A DNA stretch of 64,000 bases from positions 2,823,001 through 2,887,000 of the forward strand of contig NZ_CP102409.1 in assembly GCF_024628725.1 (NCBI RefSeq). Reading direction: 5' to 3'. Source of the DNA: Ruegeria sp. YS9. GTDB taxonomy: Bacteria > Pseudomonadota > Alphaproteobacteria > Rhodobacterales > Rhodobacteraceae. Below are positions 25,996-35,619 of the stretch, piece after piece. The notes below the pieces were generated by a model. The model ran no database searches, was not told where the DNA came from, and saw only the letters and a list, made by a program, of their open reading frames with translations. Both the position numbers and the translations under genes were made by a program. The first letter of the stretch is position 1. Each line of letters starts with the position of its first letter.

Positions 25996-26807
25996 ACCCG
26001 CGCCACCCTGATCCGGGGATCCAGCCAGTCCCGCATTCCGTCGCCCAACAGGTTCAGACCCAGCACCGTGACGATGATCGCCAGACCCGGAATCAGAGCC
26101 AAATGCGGGGCAAAACTGACCATCGTCTGCGCGTCTGCCAGCATCCGGCCCCAGCTGGGCGTCGGAGGTTGAGCGCCCAGACCAACATAAGACAGGCCCG
26201 CTTCGGCCAGAATGCCAAGGCTGAACTGGATGGTGCCCTGCACGATCAGCAGGTTGGCCACGTTGGGCAGAATATGTTCAGCCGATATCCGCGCCACCCC
26301 TTTGCCCGACACACGGGCGGCGAGGATGAACTCTCTCTCCCAAAGCGACAAAGCAGCCCCGCGGGTGATACGGGCAAAGACGGGGATGTTGAAAATGCCG
26401 ATCGCAACAATGGCGTTGATTGCTCCGGCGCCATAGACGGCCGTGATCAGGATGGCGATCACCAGCGAGGGGAAAGCGAAGACCAGATCGTTGCCACGCA
26501 TGATGACCTCATCCAGCCAGGATCCTTTGCGCGCGGCCGCCGTCAGGCCAAGAGGAACGCCAAGTGCCATGCCGATGCCGACGGCCACCAATGCCACCGC
26601 AATCGACGTGCGTGCACCGACCATGATCATCGAGAATATGTCGCGGCCGAAATGATCGGTTCCAAACCAATGCTGCCCGTTTGGTGGCTGCAATTTATTG
26701 GGAATGTCCAGCGCGGCATGGTCGTAAGGGGTCCAGATGAACGAGACCAACGCGGCCAGAACCACCAGCGACGACAACAAGGCCCCAAGGATCAGGTTCC
26801 GGTTCAT
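25992..26807 (-). CDS. Peptide/nickel-type ABC transporter permease (DppC-like)
   Basis: About 271 residues from the ATG at 26807, whose A overlaps the upstream permease stop (ATGA). An N-terminal TM (ILGALLSSLVVLAALVSFIW) precedes HWFGTDHFGRDIFSMIMVGAR, the hallmark of DppC/OppC proteins. The EAA loop, RGAALSLWEREFILAARVSGKG, is intact. C-terminal TMs are ALIPGLAIIVTVLGLNLLGDG. Inner-membrane channel partner of the permease encoded at 26804-27751. Confidence 0.95.
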   Translation of the reverse strand: MNRNLILGALLSSLVVLAALVSFIWTPYDHAALDIPNKLQPPNGQHWFGTDHFGRDIFSMIMVGARTSIAVALVAVGIGMALGVPLGLTAAARKGSWLDEVIMRGNDLVFAFPSLVIAILITAVYGAGAINAIVAIGIFNIPVFARITRGAALSLWEREFILAARVSGKGVARISAEHILPNVANLLIVQGTIQFSLGILAEAGLSYVGLGAQPPTPSWGRMLADAQTMVSFAPHLALIPGLAIIVTVLGLNLLGDGMRDWLDPRIRVARV

Positions 26808-27751
26808 GTCCTGCTCCTCAGTCGTGGGTCCACGGCCGCATAAGCAAGATCGACAAGGAAATTGACCGTTATAACGGCAAAGACCAGCAGCATCACGACC
26901 GATTCCACGACGATGAGGTCTCGGGCAGAAATGGCCTGAAACACCAGCCGCCCGAGGCCCGGCAGATAGAACACCTGTTCGATGATGATCGACCCCGCCA
27001 GCAGAAAGGAAAACTGCAAGCCGATGATGGTCAGCACCGGGATCAGTGCATTTCGCACACCATGCCGCCACAGGGCCTGACGACGGGACAGGCCCTTGGC
27101 CCGAGCCGTGCGCATGAAATCCTCACCCAGAATGTCCAGCAAGGCCGACCGCATGACGCGCGCCAGAATCGCCGCCTGTGGCAAGGCAAGAGCCACGGCA
27201 GGCAGGGTCAGGGAATGCAGGCCGGCCCACAGACCGTCGTTCCAACCGGCAAACCCGCCCGCATTGAACCAGCGCAGGTTGATGGCGAAGATCAGCACAA
27301 GCATCATTGCAAACCAGAAATTGGGCACAGCAATCCCAAGCTGCGTCGCCCCCATCACTGCAAGGTCCCCCGGCTTGCCCCGACGCGCAGCGGCATAGAT
27401 TCCGGCGGGAAAGGCGATCAATGTGGACAGTGTCAGCGCGTAAAGCGCCAGGGGCAACGACACCCACAACCGGTCCGCGATCATCTGCGACACTGGCGTG
27501 CGGTAGGTGTACGAGGTGCCGAAATCGCCCTCCAGCATGCCGCCCACCCAATTGAAGTACCGCTGTATCCTGGACGCATCCAGGCCCAGCTCGGCCCGCA
27601 ACGCGGCCAGCGTGTCCTCCTGCGCGTTGACGCCCAGCATGAACGACGCCGGATCACCCGGGGCAACCTCGATCACGGCGAAGATGACCACCGAGGCGAC
27701 GGCCAGGCTGACAAGCAAGGAAATCAGTCGTTTGAGGACGTAGCGGAGCAT
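26804..27751 (-). CDS. Peptide/nickel-type ABC transporter permease (DppB-like)
   Basis: About 315 residues from the ATG at 27751; a GTG at 27760 is an alternative. Typical DppB/OppB features are MLRYVLKRLISLLVSLAVAS with an early TM, APGDPASFMLG, and the EAA loop MRSALLDILGEDFMRTARAKG. The terminal stretch is NFLVDLAYAAVDPRLR. Six TMs are expected. It lies 40 nt downstream of the ligand-gated channel gene and is coupled to the second permease by a 4-nt overlap. Confidence 0.95.
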   Translation of the reverse strand: MLRYVLKRLISLLVSLAVASVVIFAVIEVAPGDPASFMLGVNAQEDTLAALRAELGLDASRIQRYFNWVGGMLEGDFGTSYTYRTPVSQMIADRLWVSLPLALYALTLSTLIAFPAGIYAAARRGKPGDLAVMGATQLGIAVPNFWFAMMLVLIFAINLRWFNAGGFAGWNDGLWAGLHSLTLPAVALALPQAAILARVMRSALLDILGEDFMRTARAKGLSRRQALWRHGVRNALIPVLTIIGLQFSFLLAGSIIIEQVFYLPGLGRLVFQAISARDLIVVESVVMLLVFAVITVNFLVDLAYAAVDPRLRSRT

Positions 27752-27791
27752 TGGCACCACGTTAGGGTCACATCAGGCATGGGTCCAGCGT

Positions 27792-28862
27792 CTAAGGCAC
27801 CAGAAGGAAAGCGGAAACCGCATAGGCAACGATCGCGGCATACCCCAGTGGATAGATCCACTTGATCGCATAGTTGTCCAGGATGCGGGCCGTACCCTCC
27901 TTGCCGGACACTTTCAGCCGTCGCAGTGCGACGTTGAACACGATCAGCGCCCCGGTCATCAGAAACATGCACTGAAGGACAAAATCCAGAAAAGTCAGAT
28001 AACCCAGCTTGGGCAGATCAGCGGATATCGCCCAGTTGAACGCGACAAACACCAGCAGGTTGCCGCCCGCGATCTCGATCCTCCGGCGGTATTCATCCAG
28101 AAAAAACAGCGCCCAGCCGACCGAAATCAAGACAAGCATCGGCAGGAAAACCCGTATGACGTAGTATGTCAGATGTCGTTTGCCCTCGAAAACAAGCGCG
28201 ACCTGATCGCTTTCTTTGCCGGATAGCCCCAGAACCCTGGACGTTTCCAACCGTGCATTGTTCAGAATCCATTCTTCTTCGCCCAGTTGATCTCCGAGGC
28301 CGGAAAATTCATCCAGCGGATGGTAATTGACATATTCGGACGGAAAGACCGATACGACTTCGAAATGGAACTCCTGCGTGTCGAACGGGTATTTTCGGAA
28401 ATCGAAATGAGGCGCCTGGAGTGTAAGAGACGATTTTTCGACATACAGCACCCGTCCGTCGTACCGCAGGGATGCGGCGGATTCGTGGATCCACTTGTTG
28501 GACTGCTGATTGTGAATGACAAAAGCCGGCAGAACGGAACCTATACTTGCCGCATGATCGGCAAGATCGGGCGGGTTGAAAACCCTGATATCCCTTCCCA
28601 GTTCCTCGGGATCAAACGCCAGCGCAGGATCGGTCCATTCCACCCGCAAGACCACAACCGCGCCGTAGTTTTCAGCCTTTTGATCAACGCCGGTGATCTG
28701 GTCGATGCGAATGCCGACGCCAACATCCAACGGGTTCTCGGGCGTTCCGGGCAGGGCATCCAGCCGCCCACCCAACACATTCTGAGCCGTGGCCACGACC
28801 GAAGAACCGAACACCAGGAAAACACCTAAAACCAAGACGGGAATGGCGCGGAGCAAGAACAT
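27792..28862 (-). CDS. Prokaryotic pentameric ligand-gated ion channel
   Basis: 356 residues from the ATG at 28862. A signal peptide (about 1-26, ending VATA) precedes a beta-rich extracellular domain. The Pro-loop signature DFRKYPFDTQEFHF (residues 154-167) has the Cys-loop receptor pattern without the cysteines, as in GLIC/ELIC. Four TMs lie at about 233-256, 260-280, 288-312 and 334-354, with an RRIEIAGG turn into the pore helix. Known bacterial members are gated by protons, amines or other small ligands. It sits inside an ABC import operon between the binding protein and permease genes. Confidence 0.9.
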   Translation of the reverse strand: MFLLRAIPVLVLGVFLVFGSSVVATAQNVLGGRLDALPGTPENPLDVGVGIRIDQITGVDQKAENYGAVVVLRVEWTDPALAFDPEELGRDIRVFNPPDLADHAASIGSVLPAFVIHNQQSNKWIHESAASLRYDGRVLYVEKSSLTLQAPHFDFRKYPFDTQEFHFEVVSVFPSEYVNYHPLDEFSGLGDQLGEEEWILNNARLETSRVLGLSGKESDQVALVFEGKRHLTYYVIRVFLPMLVLISVGWALFFLDEYRRRIEIAGGNLLVFVAFNWAISADLPKLGYLTFLDFVLQCMFLMTGALIVFNVALRRLKVSGKEGTARILDNYAIKWIYPLGYAAIVAYAVSAFLLVP

Positions 28863-28891
28863 GCGTGAGAACACCCTGACACAATGAAAGG

Positions 28892-28916
28892 CCCGGGCCG
28901 CCCAGCGCGGCCTGGG
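28892..28916 (-). terminator. Intercistronic hairpin between binding protein and channel genes
   Basis: A 10-bp stem (28892-28901 with 28907-28916) with one A-C mismatch in the leftward RNA, closed by a short loop, lies in the 62-nt gap after the binding-protein stop. No strong T-run follows. Such stems often stabilise the binding-protein message or attenuate downstream genes. Confidence 0.5.
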
Positions 28917-28924
28917 CAGTACTA

Positions 28925-30412
28925 TTACTCGGACCAGCTGATCTGAGTCAGATCGATTGCGGCGGTGGGCGCGTTCTTCCAAAGGCCCTGAACTCCGACT
29001 TTCGCAACGCCCAGCTTGGCCAACTGGAACAGGTACCCATTGACATAGTCGCTTGCGATCAGGCGCTGCGCCTCACCCAGCAAACGGGTGCGTTCTTCGG
29101 GGTCGGTGGTGGTGTTCAGCATGTCCATCAGCGCCTGAAAATCCGTGCTGTCATACTGGAAGTAATAATCAGGTCGCGCATAAATGCCGATATCCATCGG
29201 CTCCGTGTGGCTGACAATGGTCAGGCCGAACTCCTTGCCCTTGAACACCGTTTCCAACCATTGCGCCCATTCCACATTGATGATCTCGGCCGTGATGCCG
29301 ACCTCGGCCAGCTGCGCCGCTATGATTTCGCCCCCGCGGCGGGCATAAGACGGCGGCGGCAGATGCAACGTGGTCTCAAACCCGTTTTCGAATCCTGCCT
29401 CTGCCAGCAACGCCCTTGCTTTTTCAGGGTCGTAAGCCGAATTGCCCGTCAGATCGACATACGCCGGATGATGCGGCGCAAAATGGGTTCCGATCGGGGT
29501 GCCATAGCCGAACATCGCGCCGTCGATGATGGCCTGCCGGTCGATGGCATGGGCCAGTGCCTGCCGGACCAGAATACTGTCAAACGGAGGTTGTTTGTTG
29601 TTGGTGGACAGGATCGTTTCGCCTTCGGTCGAGCCGACCAAAACCTGAAAGCGTGGATCGGCCTCGAACTGAGGCAGGTTTTCCGGCGCGGGGAAGTTGT
29701 CAAATACGTCGACATCCTCGGCCATCATGGCGGCAAAAGCGGCAGTCGGGTCCGAGATGAACTTGAATGTTGCAGTCTCTAATGCAGGCTGATCACCCCA
29801 ATAATCGGGATTGCGGTTCAGTGTGATGCTGTCACCCTGCACCCAGTTGCCAAAGGTATAGGCGCCAGTGCCAACTGGATTGGTCTTGATGTTTTCAATG
29901 CTCTCGGGCGCGACGATGACTGCGTCCCCCCAAGCCAGGTTGAACAGGAAATTTCCGTTTGGCTCTGACAGGGTGACTTTGACCGTAAGCGGATCAACGA
30001 CCTCGACGGTTTCGATACCGGCAAACAGGGCCTTTTGCGCGTTGGCGCTGTCTTCCGCGGTTGCGCGGTCAAGGCTGAATTTGACATCCTCGGCGTCCAT
30101 GGTGGTGCCATCATGGAAGATCACCCCGTCGTGCAGTTTGAAGGTATAGACCGTCCCGTCTTCGGAAATCTCCCAGCTTTCCGCCAAGCCGGGTACGACC
30201 GAACCATCGCCCATGAAACGTGTCAGACCTTCGAAGATATTGGTGTAAACCACCGAGTCGATGGCTTGCGCCGCCGCGCTTGTCGGATCCAGATGCGGAG
30301 GCTCAAGCTGCATCGCTATGGTGATGTCCGACTTGGCCAAAGCCTGCGTGGCAAGCAGGCTGGCCCCTACGGCCAGGGTCGATGCAAATGTCCGGAACAG
30401 GAATTTCGTCAT
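28925..30412 (-). CDS. Peptide/nickel-type ABC transporter substrate-binding protein
   Basis: 495 residues from the ATG at 30412 (GGAGAG upstream). A Sec signal ends ATQALA. The SBP family 5 pattern is visible: EPPHLDPTSAAAQAIDSVVYTNIFEGL, GTVYTFKLHDGVIFHDGT, NPVGTGAYTF and RQALAHAIDRQAIIDG. Periplasmic; delivers an oligopeptide-like or other amine-bearing solute to the permease pair. First gene of the operon SBP, channel, permease, permease, fused ATPase, aldehyde dehydrogenase. Confidence 0.95.
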   Translation of the reverse strand: MTKFLFRTFASTLAVGASLLATQALAKSDITIAMQLEPPHLDPTSAAAQAIDSVVYTNIFEGLTRFMGDGSVVPGLAESWEISEDGTVYTFKLHDGVIFHDGTTMDAEDVKFSLDRATAEDSANAQKALFAGIETVEVVDPLTVKVTLSEPNGNFLFNLAWGDAVIVAPESIENIKTNPVGTGAYTFGNWVQGDSITLNRNPDYWGDQPALETATFKFISDPTAAFAAMMAEDVDVFDNFPAPENLPQFEADPRFQVLVGSTEGETILSTNNKQPPFDSILVRQALAHAIDRQAIIDGAMFGYGTPIGTHFAPHHPAYVDLTGNSAYDPEKARALLAEAGFENGFETTLHLPPPSYARRGGEIIAAQLAEVGITAEIINVEWAQWLETVFKGKEFGLTIVSHTEPMDIGIYARPDYYFQYDSTDFQALMDMLNTTTDPEERTRLLGEAQRLIASDYVNGYLFQLAKLGVAKVGVQGLWKNAPTAAIDLTQISWSE

Positions 30413-30581
30413 GTGAACTCTCCCTACTGAAACGGGTTGCGCCCTTGTTTTCAGGGCCATTTTACTGACAGTCTTCCTGTAAACCTCAGGTCAATCAAGG
30501 GAATGTTCGCGCAACCGGGGTTTCTTCGGCCCCTTCCGATCTGCTATGCCGCACTGCAACATAATACTGCAGGAGCGATCC

Positions 30582-31421
30582 ATGAGCGCCACCGCCCGCA
30601 AGAAAGCCCCGAACGCCGAGGATATTCGCGCCCGAAAAGGTGGCGAACCTCTGGTCTCTTTGACCGCCTATACCACGCCAATGGCGCGCCTGATGGACGC
30701 GCATTGCGATTTCGTGCTGGTCGGAGACAGCGTCGGCATGGTTCTGCACGGGCTGGACTCTACGCTGGGGGTCACGATGGAAATGATGATCCTGCACGGT
30801 CAAGCCGTGTCTCGCGGCCTGGACAGGGCGATGATGGTCATCGACATGCCTTTCGGAAGCTATGAGGAGAGCCCGGCACAAGCCTTTCGTAACGCCGCAC
30901 GCCTGATGGCGGACACACGTGCGGGCGCGGTCAAACTGGAAGGCGGGGTCGAAATGGCTGAAACCATCCGCTTTCTGGTGAAACGAGGCATCCCGGTGAT
31001 GGCTCATATCGGACTGACGCCGCAATCGATCAACACGCTGGGCGGCTACAAGGTGCAGGGCCGTGACGAGCAGGCCGAAGCCGTCATGGCAGACGCCCGC
31101 GCCGTGACCGAGGCTGGCGCGTTCTCGGTCGTTCTGGAGAAAGTGCCCCAAGGTCTGGCGAACCAGATCACCGAAGAGATTGCGATCCCGACCATCGGCA
31201 TCGGTGCATCTGCGGGCTGTGACGGGCAGATTTTGGTCGTGGACGACATGGTGGGCTTTTTCACCGCCTTCAAACCCAAATTCGTCAAACGCTATGCCGA
31301 GCTGGGTCCGCTGGCCGAAGCGGCCATTGCGGAATACGCCGCTGAAGTCCGCGCGCGGACCTTCCCGGCGGATGAACACGTCTTTGCCGATCAGGCTCCG
31401 GCCAGAGGACAAAAGACATGA
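30582..31421 (+). CDS. panB: 3-methyl-2-oxobutanoate hydroxymethyltransferase
   Basis: 279 residues from the ATG at 30582 with AGGAG at 30571. KetoPANT hydroxymethyltransferase signatures are [35 protein letters not shown] and GHIGLTPQ in the form [39 protein letters not shown] is near the C-terminus. It makes ketopantoate from 2-oxoisovalerate and methylene-THF, the first committed step to pantothenate. Coupled to panC by a 4-nt overlap. Confidence 0.97.
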   Translation: MSATARKKAPNAEDIRARKGGEPLVSLTAYTTPMARLMDAHCDFVLVGDSVGMVLHGLDSTLGVTMEMMILHGQAVSRGLDRAMMVIDMPFGSYEESPAQAFRNAARLMADTRAGAVKLEGGVEMAETIRFLVKRGIPVMAHIGLTPQSINTLGGYKVQGRDEQAEAVMADARAVTEAGAFSVVLEKVPQGLANQITEEIAIPTIGIGASAGCDGQILVVDDMVGFFTAFKPKFVKRYAELGPLAEAAIAEYAAEVRARTFPADEHVFADQAPARGQKT

Positions 31422-32269
31422 CCGCACCGATTCTGCGCTCTCTGGCCGAGCTGCGTGCCAAAACCACCACTTGGCATCGAAACGGTGAGACCATCGGCGT
31501 GGTTCCGACCATGGGTGCGCTGCACGAGGGGCATTTGTCACTGGCACAGGCGGCGAAACAGGGCTGCGACCGGGTGATCGTGACGATTTTTGTGAACCCC
31601 AAGCAGTTCAACAATCCCGAAGACCTGGCAAATTACCCCCGCACCGAGCATGAAGACGCCCAAAAGCTGGCCCCGTATGGTGTGGATGCGATCTATGTGC
31701 CGGACCCGCAGGAAATCTATCCGGAAGGGTTTTCGACGACGGTATCGGTCGCCGGTCTGACCGACGTGATGGAAGGCCCCTTCCGCCCCGGACATTTCGA
31801 AGGCGTGGCCACGGTGGTCGCCAAGCTGTTCCTGCAAACACAGGCGGATCGAGCCTATTTCGGGGAAAAAGACTATCAACAGCTGCTGGTTGTCCGCCGG
31901 ATGGCGCGTGATCTGAATATCCCCATCGAGGTGATCGGCTGCCCGACCGTGCGTGAACCCTCGGGCCTGGCGATGTCGTCGCGCAATCTTCTTCTTTCCC
32001 CCCAAGGGTTGAAGGTCGCAGAACAAATGAACGGCGTCATGCAACAGGTGGCTGACGATCTGGCCAAGGGCGCAGACTTTGCCAAACTGGCGCAGGATGC
32101 AAAGGAAACCCTGCTGAAGGTCGGGTTTTCCGAAGTCGAGTATGTCGACCTGCGCTGTGCCGAGACACTGGAAAGCCTGTCCAGCGCCACCCAGCCCGCC
32201 CGCCTGTTCGTCACGGCCTGGGCCGACGGCGTCCGCCTGATCGACAATATCCCTGTCAACCCGGCCTGA
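31418..32269 (+). CDS. panC: Pantoate--beta-alanine ligase
   Basis: 283 residues. The N-terminal [17 protein letters not shown] contains the ATP-binding HxGH-type site. [42 protein letters not shown] and SGLAMSSRN complete the PanC pattern. It joins pantoate and beta-alanine with ATP to form pantothenate. Neither panE nor panD is in view. Second gene of the panBC operon. Confidence 0.97.
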   Translation: MTAPILRSLAELRAKTTTWHRNGETIGVVPTMGALHEGHLSLAQAAKQGCDRVIVTIFVNPKQFNNPEDLANYPRTEHEDAQKLAPYGVDAIYVPDPQEIYPEGFSTTVSVAGLTDVMEGPFRPGHFEGVATVVAKLFLQTQADRAYFGEKDYQQLLVVRRMARDLNIPIEVIGCPTVREPSGLAMSSRNLLLSPQGLKVAEQMNGVMQQVADDLAKGADFAKLAQDAKETLLKVGFSEVEYVDLRCAETLESLSSATQPARLFVTAWADGVRLIDNIPVNPA

Positions 32270-32338
32270 TTTCTGGTCTGGCCCCTGCGCCATTGTTTGC
32301 GCTAAAGTCCGGCAAAACGATACCGGGGGAGAGCGGAA

Positions 32339-33817
32339 ATGACCCATATTCTGGCAATCGATCAAGGCACTACGTCTTCGCGCGCCATTCTGTTTGACGC
32401 GCAGATGCGGCCTGTCGGCACTGCCCAGCAGGAGTTTCCCCAGCACTTCCCGCAGGAAGGCTGGGTTGAACACGACCCCGAGGATATCTGGTCCAGCGTT
32501 CTGCATGTGTGCCGTGAGGTGATGGAAACCACCGGCATTTCAGCGGACCAGATTGCCGGTATCGGCATCACCAACCAGCGCGAAACGACGGTCGTCTGGG
32601 ACAAACAGACCGGCAAGGCCATCCACAATGCCATCGTCTGGCAGGACCGCCGCACCGCCGATATCTGCGCCCGCTACAAACAGGCCGGGTGCGAGGATGA
32701 CGTTACCGCTCAGACCGGTCTGCTGCTGGATCCCTATTTCTCGGGCACCAAGGTCAAATGGCTGCTGGATACCGTTTCGGGTGCCCGCGCGCGGGCAGAA
32801 GCCGGAGACCTGCTGTTCGGCACGATCGACAGTTTCCTGATCTGGCGGCTGACCGAAGGCCGTGTTCATGCAACCGATGCGACCAACGCCGCCCGTACCC
32901 TGCTGTTCGACATTCACTCAGGCACGTGGAGCGCCGAGATTTGCGACCTGCTGGACGTGCCCCTGAACCTTTTGCCCGAAGTAAAGGATTGCGCCGCGGA
33001 TTTCGGAACCACCACTTTGTTCGGGGGCGACATTCCCATTCTGGGCGTTGCAGGCGACCAGCAAGCCGCCACCATCGGGCAGGCCTGTTTCCAGCCCGGT
33101 ATGATGAAATCAACCTATGGCACGGGCTGCTTTGCGCTGCTGAACACAGGAGCACAGCCGGTTCAGTCGAAAAACCGCCTGCTGACGACGATCGCTTATC
33201 AACTGGACGGCCGGCGAACCTATGCGCTGGAAGGGTCGATCTTTATCGCGGGGGCCGCAGTGCAATGGCTGCGCGACGCGTTGCAGATCATCGATGCGGC
33301 GCCACAAAGCGGCGAACTGGCGGCTCGGGCTGATCCGAACCAGCATGTGGTGCTTGTGCCCGCCTTCACCGGCCTCGGGGCGCCTTATTGGAAACCTGAC
33401 TGTCGCGGAGCGCTGTTCGGGCTGACGCGCAATTCCGGCCGGGCCGAGATCGCCCGCGCCACGCTGGAAAGCATCGCCTTCCAGACCCGCGACCTGTGGC
33501 ACGCCATGCAGGGCGACTGGGGCGCCGATGCCGATGTCATCCTGCGCGTCGATGGCGGGATGGCCGCGTCTGACTGGACCATGCAAGGCCTGTCGAACTG
33601 TCTTGGCGCGCCTGTGGACCGCCCTGTCATGCAAGAGACGACAGCCCTGGGCGCCGCATGGCTGGCAGGCATGAAAGCCGGAATTTATCCGGATCAGGCC
33701 GGGTTTGCGGAAACATGGGCGCTGGATCGCCGGTTCGAGCCAACGCAGGACCAAGCCAACCGCGATGCGGCCTATGACCGTTGGCAACGCGCGGTACAGG
33801 CGGCGATGGCGTTCTAG
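32339..33817 (+). CDS. glpK: Glycerol kinase
   Basis: 492 residues of the FGGY carbohydrate kinase family. [13 protein letters not shown] opens the protein, and [47 protein letters not shown] and the C-terminal [13 protein letters not shown] follow the GlpK pattern. It phosphorylates glycerol to glycerol-3-phosphate. A GGGGGAGAG ribosome site precedes the ATG. It stands alone, without glpF or glpD nearby. Its stop overlaps that of the convergent smpB by 4 nt. Confidence 0.97.
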   Translation: MTHILAIDQGTTSSRAILFDAQMRPVGTAQQEFPQHFPQEGWVEHDPEDIWSSVLHVCREVMETTGISADQIAGIGITNQRETTVVWDKQTGKAIHNAIVWQDRRTADICARYKQAGCEDDVTAQTGLLLDPYFSGTKVKWLLDTVSGARARAEAGDLLFGTIDSFLIWRLTEGRVHATDATNAARTLLFDIHSGTWSAEICDLLDVPLNLLPEVKDCAADFGTTTLFGGDIPILGVAGDQQAATIGQACFQPGMMKSTYGTGCFALLNTGAQPVQSKNRLLTTIAYQLDGRRTYALEGSIFIAGAAVQWLRDALQIIDAAPQSGELAARADPNQHVVLVPAFTGLGAPYWKPDCRGALFGLTRNSGRAEIARATLESIAFQTRDLWHAMQGDWGADADVILRVDGGMAASDWTMQGLSNCLGAPVDRPVMQETTALGAAWLAGMKAGIYPDQAGFAETWALDRRFEPTQDQANRDAAYDRWQRAVQAAMAF

Positions 33818-34290
33818 CTGTGGTCTTTCAACAAACGCTGTTTCTGCCGTGACCAATCGCGCTTGGCCTGGGTTTCGCGCTTGTCATGGGTTTTCTTACC
33901 CTTGGCGATGCCGATCTTGATCTTGGCCAAACCCTTGTGGTTGAAATACAAAACCAGCGGCACCAGCGTCATGCCCTTGCGCTGGGTTGCATTCCACAAA
34001 TCGGACATCTGTTTGCGGGACACCAGCAACTTGCGACGGCGGCGCTCTTCATGCTTGAACACTTTGGCCTGCTCGTATGGCGCGATATAGCTGTTGACCA
34101 GCCACAGCTCGCCGTCATCGACGGTGGCATAGCTTTCGGCAATGTTGGAACCACCCGCGCGCAGGGATTTGACTTCGGACCCTTGCAGAACGATACCGCA
34201 TTCGATGTCCTCTTCGATTGCATAATCGAAGCGGGCGCGCCGGTTTTCGGCGATTACCTTGTAATTCGGGTCTGTCTTCTGCTTGGCCAT
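33814..34290 (-). CDS. smpB: SsrA-binding protein
   Basis: 158 residues from the ATG at 34290. The SmpB core has [40 protein letters not shown] and [12 protein letters not shown], with a basic C-terminal tail [17 protein letters not shown] that enters the ribosomal mRNA channel. With tmRNA it rescues stalled ribosomes; ssrA is not in this window. Convergent with glpK. Confidence 0.96.
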   Translation of the reverse strand: MAKQKTDPNYKVIAENRRARFDYAIEEDIECGIVLQGSEVKSLRAGGSNIAESYATVDDGELWLVNSYIAPYEQAKVFKHEERRRRKLLVSRKQMSDLWNATQRKGMTLVPLVLYFNHKGLAKIKIGIAKGKKTHDKRETQAKRDWSRQKQRLLKDHS

Positions 34291-34348
34291 AACGCGTTGA
34301 TTTAGGCGGCTTGCGCCGCCCTTGCAAGGCACGGATTTTCAGCCGGGG

Positions 34349-34891
34349 TCAGGATTTGGCCGAAATGATCAGATCCGGGCCAAAAATCGTGTCAGCGTGG
34401 TTGTGAAGGTATATCTTCAACCAGGGCGTAAACCGGTCCGGGTGGCGTTTCACCTCGGCCAACAGATCGTGATAGTCGATCCAACGGATATCCATGACTT
34501 CATCCGGGTTGGGCGCGATTTTCAGCGGGCCTCGGACATGAGCCAGAAAGACGTCGACAACCTCGTTTTCCACCATGCTGTTGCCCACATCGGCGTGGTA
34601 TTCCAATCGGTGTCGGTATTCGGGATACAGACCTGCGATACCAAGCTCTTCGCCCAGGCGGCGCACGGCACAGGTGGAAGAGCTTTCATCCCAATCGGGG
34701 TGCGTACAGCAGGTGTTCGCCCAAAGGCCGGGCGTGTGGTACTTGCCCAGCGCCCGGCGCTGCAACAGGATCTCGGTCCCCCGAACGACAAAAACCGACA
34801 CAGCCTTGTGCTTGAGTCCTTTTTCGTGAACTTCAAGCTTGTCTACAGGGGTCAACTCACCATTGACCCAAGCTGGGATCATGATACCCAT
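34349..34891 (-). CDS. idi: Isopentenyl-diphosphate delta-isomerase, type I
   Basis: 180 residues of the Nudix fold. The active-site Cys lies in WANTCCTHP, the Nudix-type helix is AVRRLGEELGI and the catalytic Glu is in ENEVVDVFLA. It interconverts IPP and DMAPP for isoprenoid synthesis. In this order idi is often linked to carotenoid and photosynthesis genes, but none appear here. No signal peptide. Located between smpB and the cytochrome gene, same strand. Confidence 0.95.
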   Translation of the reverse strand: MGIMIPAWVNGELTPVDKLEVHEKGLKHKAVSVFVVRGTEILLQRRALGKYHTPGLWANTCCTHPDWDESSSTCAVRRLGEELGIAGLYPEYRHRLEYHADVGNSMVENEVVDVFLAHVRGPLKIAPNPDEVMDIRWIDYHDLLAEVKRHPDRFTPWLKIYLHNHADTIFGPDLIISAKS

Positions 34892-35033
34892 ATGTCCTCT
34901 CCTGCTGCCAATCCGCCTGACGAGCCCTGATTTTGATTATAGCTGTTGCCGGATCGGCTTGGCTTTGCGGCGTTGCTTGGCAATCCGCCGTCATATACCA
35001 AAGTGTCGCTGTTCCACACTGTTATCAATCGCA

Positions 35034-35062
35034 CCAAAGGCCGCAGGGGCTGCGGCCTTTGG
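35034..35062 (-). terminator. Terminator-like hairpin after the cytochrome c gene
   Basis: A perfect 13-bp stem (arms 35034-35046 and 35050-35062) with a 3-nt loop, 31 nt downstream of the leftward cytochrome stop. No T-run follows, but the stem is very stable. Confidence 0.65.
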
Positions 35063-35092
35063 TCCTTGTGCATTGGTGCACAGTATCAGGTG

Positions 35093-35506
35093 TTATTCAC
35101 CCGACACGCTTGCGATATAGGCATAGACGTCTTCACCGCCCTTTTTCAGCTTGAAGGTCATTTTCGATTTGGCAGACGTGTCATCCAGATAGGATTTCAA
35201 AAATGCCTTGGGGTCCTGAGCATACTCGACAAAAGTAGTCTCGTCCCAGACCAGACCCTTCTCACCGGCGGCAACGATGCTGTCTCCGTACTTGAAACCC
35301 TCAACGGTACCGGCGGTGCGGCCAGCGATTCCATAGAGGTTGGGGCCGGTTTTGCCACCCTTGACGATCACTTCGCCTGCCGGGTCAGCGATCATGTGGC
35401 AGGACTTGCACTTGTTGAAGGTTTTCTTGCCCGCCTCAGCGTCGCCTTCAGCATAGGCAGGAAGGGCCAGAAGGCCGACGATTGCAGTAGCGAGGATGCG
35501 ATTCAT
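35093..35506 (-). CDS. Soluble class I cytochrome c (c2/c550-like)
   Basis: 137 residues from the ATG at 35506 (GGAG 8 nt upstream). A signal peptide ends LPAYA (cleavage near 19/20). The heme motif is C33-K-S-C36-H37 with a probable axial Met116 (KSKMTFKL). Also visible are GPNLYGIAGR and the C-terminal YAYIASVSG helix. It is a periplasmic electron carrier, in this group feeding oxidases or photosynthetic/denitrification chains. The name cycA fits by pattern, but several paralogues exist, so I leave it unnamed. Confidence 0.92.
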   Translation of the reverse strand: MNRILATAIVGLLALPAYAEGDAEAGKKTFNKCKSCHMIADPAGEVIVKGGKTGPNLYGIAGRTAGTVEGFKYGDSIVAAGEKGLVWDETTFVEYAQDPKAFLKSYLDDTSAKSKMTFKLKKGGEDVYAYIASVSGE

Positions 35507-35554
35507 AGCTTTTGCTCCGATACAAATTGGCTGCACCGAATGGACCGTCGGCGC

Positions 35555-35589
35555 AAAAAAGAGTCAACGCGCAGATTGCCGCGCGCGTT
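35555..35589 (-). terminator. Rho-independent terminator of the P1 peptidase gene
   Basis: Reading leftward, AACGCGC (35589-35583) pairs with GCGCGTT (35572-35566), followed by GACTC and six T residues (A-run 35555-35560 on the plus strand). It lies 31 nt past the peptidase stop. Confidence 0.7.
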
Positions 35590-35619
35590 CACTGTGCCAC
35601 TGCGACAAATAGGCTGTCC

